Shown piece after piece: positions 17,322 to 24,017 of a stretch of 24,017 nt of DNA. Numbering within the stretch: the stretch's first letter is position 1; each line of letters opens with the position of its first letter. The stretch spans positions 1-24,017 of the forward strand of contig KE605708.1 of the NCBI GenBank assembly GCA_000444245.1, written 5' to 3'. The position numbers and the translations under genes were made by a program. The stretch comes from Botryllus schlosseri. Taxonomy: Eukaryota > Chordata > Ascidiacea > Stolidobranchia > Styelidae. The notes below the pieces were generated by a model, which saw only the letters and a list, made by a program, of their open reading frames with translations, was not told where the DNA came from and did not search any database.

Positions 17322-20258
17322 TCAGCGAACCTCTGGTCTTTTGCTGAATGCTCCGGCCATTCTGGTAGCCCAACAATCTCCGCACGACAAGCCATGTTCA
17401 AGATAGTACTGGTAGATGTCACTTCCGGGGTCATACATGGATGCACAATCACACTCGTTTCTGAAAATATTACCATTGAATCGCCGTTCTTTACTAGATA
17501 TAGTTATATTTGTAACTGTTTTAAAACGATTCGCCGTATTCAGAATTGATGCACCCTTGCTTCGACGATACAATCGCTCGTTGAATTCTATCAGTCCACA
17601 TTTACTAGGGTTGCCACACGTCCCTTTTAGCCTAAAAGGCCCTAAAATACCTAGAAAGATGTCGAATTTTGACCTAAAAGATAGACGACGGGTTTTGTAG
17701 TCAACACCTCACAACTTCGGTAAAAAGTGGGTAATTAGGGAGTCGAGGTAGAGTGATAACCTTTTTTCTCGACACAGCAAGGTTTCCAGTAGATACGTCA
17801 AAATCCGCTATTTTCAATTTCGTTTATGATTTGATGAAAGTGTTCTCCATCCATCATTCCAACATATGGTAGCCCTACCATTGACAAGGTTGTGGATTTA
17901 AGGTATCCGCTCTGACCCAGCACAGAGCATTCGTAACTCAGAATGACACTAAACTGCAGCACGTCTATCTAAGCCAACACCAGACTTGAAGAATTAGGAC
18001 TATAATTAGAATTACAGCTACACGGGCAAATTGAATCAAGTTCAATTGATATCAAGCATCATAACGACAAATGTGTGTACAGCAAACGGTACCGATCTTT
18101 CTCTGCCATCGAGACATGTCACATATTGTACGCGTCTTACCCATTGCATTCCCCATCGTACTGCATAAACGTGGATATGGTGACATAGTCCAAATGCGCC
18201 ATGTGTCCTCCCATCTGATCCATCATGCAGCTGCCGAACTCGTAACCGTTCCTTCTCGGGCAATTCGCCTTGTCGCTGGAACCAAAGGTCCTCTTCTGGA
18301 AATGCGGCACTCTCCCCGAAAAGTGCTTGTCAATGGATTTATACACCATATTCGACAGCGTGCTGGCGGTTTCTAAACATATGTTATATCGTTACACATT
18401 GCAATTCCCAGTGCGAACTTTGTACTATACTGTCATGTGCCACGAGATCCGTGAAGACAACGAACGTATCGATGCAACTATTCAACGCCGGCAGGACGTC
18501 CGAGCTCCATTTGAACATTTTAGCAGCCGCCTTTCGCCAACAAGCGGCAGTATCACGCTTGCTGGATGATAAGATCACATTAGCATCAGAAACCAGGCGA
18601 GTAATTGATATTATTTCAAATGTTAATAGAGTTCGGACTATAAAAATGTTTAATGCAAGATATTCTATATTCACATCGGAATTAATCAGAATATTTTCGG
18701 CTGGCACGCGTCAGGGGATGTCGTCAGCAACCGAAAATATATTCGGGATTATTTCAGCGTGACTGTACTATTCAATTTAGGGATATTACAGATACATATT
18801 TATCTGGAATCTGGAATAATTTTGCAATCATCGCACACTTATAGTCTGTTGCAATCAAAGCAAAGGTGAATAGTAGACTATGATACAACAATGAAATTAA
18901 CGTAATCAAAATATTTATATTGATGCATATTAGCGTTCTACTGCAGAGAGATTTCAAATCTTAGTATTTACGGTGGATCGACCTAACAAAGAATTTGTCA
19001 CCGCAAATACTATTTTTACAAATCTAAAATCATGCACTCCTACGACTTCGCTCGTAGTGCTTGGAATTGAGCCTAAATTTTTAGTACGTGTTTAGAACAC
19101 CCTAATAATTTCTCGGAGTAGCCAGTAAAATTTGAAACTTCGATATCTCTGATTCAATAAACGCAAAACTTGGCTTCTCTTATAGCAATGCCTCAATAGG
19201 TTGAAATTGCACCAAAATCGGTGTGCAGCCGGGGCCTACGATAACTTAAGTTATCGTCGTAGGCCCCGGTGCAGCGTTCGTTTTAGTAGCCGGTACAATT
19301 TTTAAAAAAATCATTTTTGGACAGCCCCGCTGTGGAGTCGTGATCAACGAACAGGGTTGTCACAGTGCAATGAAATAGGTGTGGTCGAGAATAATATTGT
19401 AAATTTCTACAACATTCATACTGTTATGCTCGAATACCCAGCTCGAGAATCGAATTACTCGGGGAATCTATTTTGCCGATATTGAATATTCAACAGCAAT
19501 GAAGTATACACCAGGGTTAATTTGTATAGTAGGTTACATGTTGCCACAATAGCATACCCTGAACAACGAAAGTGGGACGTGTCTTGATACCACTGTGAGT
19601 AGCTGACGATAAAATCGGTCACTTGGTTCCAGTCCCACGGTACTTTCGAGGTCAACCTCTCCATGCATTGCGAGAAAAATATTCTGGTTCGAATCGAATC
19701 TTCGTTAACGTGCCCCCAGTGTCCACCTTTTATCAGGTGACATCCTGCAAAGACGGAACCGATTTCACGTTGCTCCCTAGAACTAAAAATATTCATTATA
19801 AATCATAAAACTACTGTAGTGATATCGCGTCTAAATATTTCCTTTATCAATTTCGTTACCTCGATGCTATTCTTTTTATATTCGAGTATAATTAGACCAT
19901 GGTAAATGTCTGTACAGCAAGCGGGGGTGGCTCGATTCGAACCATGTACTATATAGAGTCCTGGAGCATGTTCGGTAACACCAGAAATTAGTTCATATTT
20001 CATAACATTGCACAAATTAGGTTGCCGCCAATTCAGCGGATTATCCTACAGGCATATGCTGGATCGCGCGGCCGCATAAATATATGTCACCGTCAATGTC
20101 AGTGTTATGTTAATTTCCCTTGAGTTCCGAGTTCATTACGATGGATATCAAGTCACGTATTGTGTATTAATCTATCGTAACAAATGTATCACCGACTTAC
20201 CTTCCACTGTGGCAGCTGCCGCAAATAAAACAACTATAGCAACGAGACACCGATCCAT
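17322..20258 (-). CDS. Gene A: secreted cysteine-rich protein of unknown family, 5 (or 6) exons
   Basis: Exons on the minus strand: 20201-20258, 19558-19744, 18431-18561, 18141-18372, 17322-17460, giving 248 aa; or 266 aa if exon 5 is cut at 17331 and joined to 14285-14347. Donors GTAAGT, GTATGC, GTATAG, GTAAGA; acceptors TGCAG, TCCAG, TTTAG, TTCAG; phases 1, 2, 1, 2. Residues 1-19 are a signal peptide (MDRC, core LVAIVVLFAAAA). Mature cysteines are at 21, 46, 80, 89, 111, 163, 174, 201, 206, 208, 229 and 232, all shared with gene B. The block PWDWNQVTDFIVSYSQWYQ at 55-73 is identical in A and B, while residues 25-40 before it vary most. Exon 4 (residues 127-203) is the most conserved, with NCPRRNGYEFGSCMMDQM and DGECN. 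Exon 5 carries CDC and CGDCWATRMAG. There is no later membrane segment, so the product is probably extracellular. The family is unrecognised; an even set of 12 cysteines suggests a disulfide-stabilised fold. Confidence 0.87.
18962..19012. repeat. 51-bp fold-back in intron 2 of gene A
   Basis: TAGTATTTACGGTG and CACCGCAAATACTA are inverted partners (13 of 14) around a 23-bp loop. No target duplication is evident directly at its edges. It may be a miniature element or a chance hairpin. Confidence 0.5.
19229..19269. mobile_element. 41-bp palindromic insertion with 5-bp target duplication
   Basis: The arms CCGGGGCCTACGATAACTT and its complement form a hairpin with no loop, perfect apart from an extra CGA triplet in the right arm. 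TGCAG stands on both sides (19224-19228 and 19270-19274). The aligned positions in gene B (near 11540) and pseudogene C (near 6970) read GGTGTGCAGCG without the insert, so this is a true insertion after duplication, not an ancestral hairpin. Confidence 0.8.
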
Positions 20259-20321
20259 ATCTTCTGATCTGGTATTGGCTTGCAAACTGAGAACTGTGTC
20301 CTATCCGAAAGATGAAGCAGA

Positions 20322-20328
20322 CTTTATA
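20322..20328 (-). promoter_or_regulatory. TATA box of gene A
   Basis: TATAAAG on the minus strand 64 bp before the start codon, aligned with TATAAAA of gene B. Conserved leader elements GGATAGGACAC and AGTTCTCAGTTTGCA lie between it and the start. Upstream similarity to gene B persists for roughly 260 bp, to about 20585, and includes GGACGTCATCCAC, a possible CRE-like half palindrome, and the block GGTCATTGAGTATATTGTGG. Confidence 0.7.
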
Positions 20329-20589
20329 AGTTCGCGAAGTCGGCGACTAATTTTTATGACTTGACCTTTCTATAAATTTCTCTTTTGCAGAGAAATGGGC
20401 GCTGCCGTAACCATTAACTGTTTATTGCTGTGGATGACGTCCGTAGATATTACAATAGCACGGTTGATCTGATAATTGACTGCATTATATAATAGCCACA
20501 ATATACTCAATGACCACCTTCTCGCCGTCATTAATACGATGCAATTATCATGTAAAATAACTAACGAGGTAGGTTTGTGTTTTTCATTT

Positions 20590-21409
20590 TTTCATGCGTT
20601 ATCTAGCGACTCTGTAATGGTCCGAGAGGCGAAAATATTTCTATATTTCCAATTTGGTTAACCGTACATACTGACGTTCGCTCCTGATGAGAGTCCGTCG
20701 AAAAGCTTCAAGTGGAATAAATTTGCCAATATATCAACATATTCTTTGTTGCAATATTAACGTTTTGTACTTCAAAATGCCTAACAAAATGACTTCACAA
20801 TTTTCATATCTCAATGAAATGATGGATATAGCCTAATCATCGTTATACTCGACCCGTGCAAGTGACCCGAGAGTCGTCTGTTATATAACTCACACAGCGA
20901 CCAACACCTTAAGAGTAAAGCTGGCGAAAACATTCTGAATGATTTAGTATAATATGACACGGCATCAAGGGGTTAGCAGAGTTTTATCCGACGTTGTCCG
21001 TCATCATACATCTATCGTAAATTTACTCACTGAATGACAGACGAATAATATGTTGGCAATTACAAAACGTGACGTAAAAAAGGCATTCTATTCGATTGAC
21101 ACCAGTAAACCTATCTTCAATGTCCTTGTCAATCACGTAGGATACATTCCTGACTACCTATAGCTTTTACGCCTAGGCATCTAATACTGTGGGTTAGATA
21201 GAGGTCGTCAACATTACGAATGGTGGGGCGCTTTCGAAGATCTACTTGAGAGAGATGCGAGATGCAGAAAACAGTAAGTTGGGTGATTGACCGTTAAAGA
21301 AAAGTCAACCATGTGAGAGTTCAACATCGTTGGGTATCATGGACGTTTGCAGGCTGACCTTTTGATAAGCAGAACACAGCGGAAAAGTCCACCACAATAA
21401 TCTAATAAC
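20590..21409. other. Intergenic upstream of gene A; duplicated spacer in its right half
   Basis: No gene is supported. The right half aligns with 615-850 and then with 7540-7918, in that order, implying that these two now-separated segments once formed a single spacer. The left half (20590-20920) is AT-rich with nothing recognised. Confidence 0.6.
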
Positions 21410-21926
21410 TAGGGCTGGGCAAAATCGAGTACCTGAGTGATTCGATTCTGAATCACGAAAGATGCTTCGAGTCGAGTCGAGTAATCGAGTACCAACAATT
21501 ATGACGTCATAACATAGTGTAATACGTCTAAGTTCAGAAATGTACCGTTTATACCACCACAAAGAGTATAATGCCTGTTATCCATCTCATAAATGATACT
21601 TTGGTATTTTTCGGACCATATCGATTTCATTCCACTTGGTGACAATGTTGTGAGATTTTCATGATTTCGGAAATGTGCTACGTCCAGTAACCTTCGTGTG
21701 TTTGTACTATATGTTTCGTATGCTGCGATACCCTCAATCAAGGTTCCACTGCTTCAACAATGAAAATTAGTATCGGAAGTATAATTCTCAGAGGCAAATC
21801 AACTTCCAGCGGCTAGAAGCGCGAAATTTCAGTACTCGAAAAAATCATCTTTTACTACTCGACTCGAATCATCAAAATTAATACTCGATTCAGATTCGAG
21901 TACTCGAATCATTGTGCCCAGCCCTA
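21410..21926. mobile_element. Full-length 517-bp MITE (family TAGGGCTGGGC)
   Basis: Ends TAGGGCTGGGCAAAATCGAG and its complement ...TTGTGCCCAGCCCTA. Both subterminal regions repeat ACTCGA/TCGAGT and GATTCGA motifs in opposite orientations. Flanks are CTAATAAC and CTGTTAATAC; only a partial match, so the target duplication is eroded or one side is altered. No coding capacity. Confidence 0.85.
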
Positions 21927-21934
21927 CTGTTAAT

Positions 21935-22560
21935 ACAGGGCTACCTGAGATGCCGAGTATATAATTTTGGGTGGTCAGAACTTGGGGTGATTCTGTAGAA
22001 GTCTGGAAATGAGACCGTAATATTGATGCTTGACCGGGAGTGATCACTGATCACCTTTTTTATCCAGCGCAATCAGAATTATGTAGGGCGGACCAGTGAT
22101 ATGACGTTGGTTGATGACTTCATTGTTTTTAGCTTTCGGGTTCCCGAATCTTGCCCTCGTGGTACTCAATGTTCTAGGGTGTCGCGAAAATGCTATAACT
22201 TTCAGATGAGGCCGCGAGGTCATAATAGTTGAGAACAACTTCTATCGCTCATAAAAACTATTCGTTCCAATAATTGATTTATAAATCAAGTTTATTTTAC
22301 GGATAGCCATATACGGAATTTTCCGGATCTTCAATCACAATGCATAAGGATATTGCATTTTTAGATCTTCTATGAGAGAGTGTCAACATTTCTCCAGCAC
22401 CCGGGAGTGTCGCCGACGGAAACCGTATAATGACCGCAGGTCAGCATCTGCAGATACAATCGGGATTGACTCTGACGAAGACAATATAGTTCGATGATAA
22501 CGTCCGGAATTGCGGTTTGTTTGTGGTAATCATGGTGTTTGTCGACTACTATGATCATTT
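21935..22560. other. Intergenic, no gene recognised
   Basis: Starts at a possible hAT end (CAGGGCTACCTGAG near 21936) without a visible partner. The short frames here are not recognisable. A small palindrome TGATTTATAAATCA lies near 22274. Confidence 0.4.
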
Positions 22561-22569
22561 ACAGCAGGC

Positions 22570-22760
22570 CGATATTCTTCATTTTATTTCGTAACTGTCG
22601 ACTTGTAGCTCGGCCCACTCCTTGGCTTTATGTAAGACACCGCTTACGTGGATGATATGGCGAGGAGGAGCCTAGATAAACCTCCAACACTTAGGTAGGA
22701 CCTCGGTCGGACTCGAACCCGTAACTCATTGATGTTGCAGATGTGTATTACACCTAGGGT
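22570..22760 (-). mobile_element. Probable tRNA-related SINE (second family)
   Basis: On the minus strand GGGTTCGAGTCCGACC (near 22692-22707) is a near-perfect pol III B box, preceded at about 40 bp by a weak A-box-like CTAGGTGTAATACAC. The downstream body (GTTGGAGGTTTATCTAGG, CTCCTCCTCGCC, GCCAAGGAGTGGGCC) differs from the SINE at 23499. Ends are approximate and no target duplication was found. Confidence 0.4.
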
Positions 22761-22776
22761 TCAGACTTGTACAAAC

Positions 22777-22946
22777 TACTGAATTTTCAAAAAGCGCAAC
22801 TAGAACTATAACTAGAACTATTCAATTTTTAAGACTCGCAACTATAACTAGAACTAGAACTACCCAATTTTCAAATTCCGCAACTATAACTATAACTAGA
22901 ACTACTCAATTTTCAAAACTCGCAACTAGAACTATAACTAGAACTA
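22777..22946. repeat. Minisatellite of about 43 bp, roughly four units
   Basis: Each unit is (C)AATTTTCAAA-rich followed by CGCAACTA and then two to four AACTAGAACTATAACTA steps, so a 6-bp (AACTAG/AACTAT) array is nested inside a longer period. It fades into ACTAACTAAA up to about 23000. Confidence 0.85.
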
Positions 22947-23254
22947 ATGAAATTTAATTATCGGCAACTAACTAACTAAAACACAACTAACTAAATTTAA
23001 TTCACAATAAAGTCATTCATTTTTATTTTATTCGAATTCGGCGTTCCAGCCTTCCACACGAACGTCGGTACAACGAAATTACTGAAAAATCAGACAGACA
23101 GAACTATCTGTAATCAGTACAGGATAAACTAAACCATTTTCTGCAGCTGTTGCTGATTGCAGCGAATCAACAGCGAAAATGTTTTTTCGTTGAGTTTTGC
23201 CCTCTTTGGGGAATACAAAATCCCAGCATCCGAGAAAGCCCTCTTAGTTCCGAG

Positions 23255-24017
23255 TAGGGTTGGGCAAAATCGAGTACCTGAGTGATTCGATTCTGAATCA
23301 CGTATTACGCTTCGAGTCGAGTCGAGTATTCGAGTATCACTCATTATGATGTCACAACGGAATGCGATATGGCAATGTTCGAATATGTGCCTTTTATGCC
23401 ACCACAAAGAACATAATGCCTGTTATCCGTTACAAATGTACTTTGGTATTTTTTCGACCATACCGATTTCCTTGCACATCTTGACAATGTTGTGGGATAG
23501 CGTAATGGTTATGCGTCCGGCTTCTCGAGCGGTAGGTCGTATGGGTTCTATCCCCGGTCGGGTCATACCAAAGACTCGAAAATTGGTACCCGCAGCTATC
23601 AGCAATCACGGATAGCATGGAGGAGAAAAAAAACGGGGGCGCAGACTAGATGACCTCATTGGGCCGTATCGCAACTCCGTCGTCAAAGCATCTCGATGGT
23701 GCAGGCGAAAAAGAATATCATCTCTCTCTCTCTCTCTCTCTTGTGGGATGATCATGACTTCGGAAATGTGTTATTTCCAGTAACGTTCGTAGCTTTGTAC
23801 TATGTCTCGTATGCTGCGACACAGTCGATCAAGGTTTCAAGGCTTCCTCTGTGGAAAATAGTATCAAAACTATAATTCTTGTTGGTAAATTAACTTGAAG
23901 TGGCGAGGAGCGTATAATTTCAGTACTCGAAAAAATCGCCGTTTACTACTCGACTCGAATCATCGAAATTAATACTCGATTCTGATTCGAGTACTCGATT
24001 CATTGTGCCCAGCCCTA
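23255..24017. mobile_element. MITE (family TAGGGCTGGGC) interrupted by a SINE
   Basis: Starts TAGGGTTGGGCAAAATCGAG and ends TGTGCCCAGCCCTA at the last base of the window. Apart from the SINE and its duplicated target it is colinear with the 21410 copy over about 510 bp. The right-hand target duplication would lie outside the window. Confidence 0.85.
23499..23740 (+). mobile_element. tRNA-derived SINE with (TC)n tail and 9-bp target duplication
   Basis: The head contains an A-box-like TAGCGTAATGGTTATGC at its very start and a B-box-like GGGTTCTATCCCC near 23543. The tail is 20 bp of TC repeats at 23721-23740. TTGTGGGAT flanks both sides (23490-23498 and 23741-23749), a perfect duplication, and the 21410 MITE copy shows the unfilled site (GACAATGTTGTGAGATT). 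A second member of this family lies at 7129-7399 in the opposite orientation. Confidence 0.92.

Noticed and set aside
18071-18569. Plus-strand frames of about 100 codons (18071-18376, 18270-18569, 18451-18762)
   Set aside because: They lie opposite exons 3 and 4 of gene A, are open because of the antisense of a constrained coding strand, and do not have conserved boundaries.
19920-19950. B-box-like GGTTCGAATCG on the minus strand, possible tRNA or SINE
   Set aside because: No A box at the right distance and no tRNA cloverleaf; the region aligns with intron 1 of gene B, where the motif is absent.
17322-20258. Assignment of the cysteine-rich family to a known metalloprotease, CAP-domain or toxin family
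   Set aside because: No zinc-binding or other catalytic signature is present and the cysteine spacing matches no family I can name; function left open.
23540-23560. A genuine tRNA gene at the B-box-like sequence
   Set aside because: No cloverleaf or acceptor stem; a TC tail and target duplication identify a SINE.

Overview
This is a piece of an animal nuclear genome, probably from an invertebrate. Evidence: genes split by GT-AG introns (about 56 to 1000 bp), a TATA box upstream of each intact gene, no long uninterrupted coding ORF, and dense non-autonomous DNA transposons (mostly hAT-type, with CAG/TAG-starting inverted ends and 8-bp target duplications) plus tRNA-derived SINEs. I cannot settle the phylum from sequence alone.

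The coding content is one gene family in tandem, all transcribed right to left. Copy A (exon 1 near 20258, exon 5 near 17322) and copy B (exon 1 near 12865, exon 5 near 9487) each reassemble from five exons with canonical splice sites, identical exon lengths for exons 1-4 and identical intron phases (1, 2, 1, 2). Each encodes a signal peptide followed by a cysteine-rich mature protein with 12 aligned cysteines. I do not recognise the family. A sixth exon of 20 codons (14285-14347, 8885-8947, 1039-1101) is conserved in all three copies; if it is used, A and B become exactly the same length (266 aa). Copy C (1039-6713) keeps only exons 4, 5 and 6, lacks exons 1-3 and has a frameshift in exon 5, so it is a pseudogene.

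Layout. 1-614: right part of a hAT-like MITE. 615-895: intergenic segment also found near 20930-21130. 1039-6713: pseudogene C, whose intron 5 carries an old MITE (1227-5617) that itself carries a 4-kb hAT element (1391-5402). 7129-8690: SINE, duplicated intergenic DNA and a 238-bp MITE with a perfect target duplication. 8885-12960: gene B and its promoter. 13000-14200: intergenic simple repeats. 14285-20330: gene A, with two further hAT insertions and one nested MITE in intron 5 and a 41-bp palindromic insertion in intron 2. 20330-24017: intergenic DNA with two copies of a TAGGGCTGGGC-type MITE, a SINE inside one of them, another SINE-like segment and a minisatellite.

History that can be read directly: the old MITE in intron 5 has the same 8-bp target duplication in all three copies, so it landed before the gene was duplicated. 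The 4-kb hAT, the 996-bp MITE, the 15800-17041 hAT and the 41-bp palindrome are each in one copy only, so they came later, and the other paralogues serve as empty sites.
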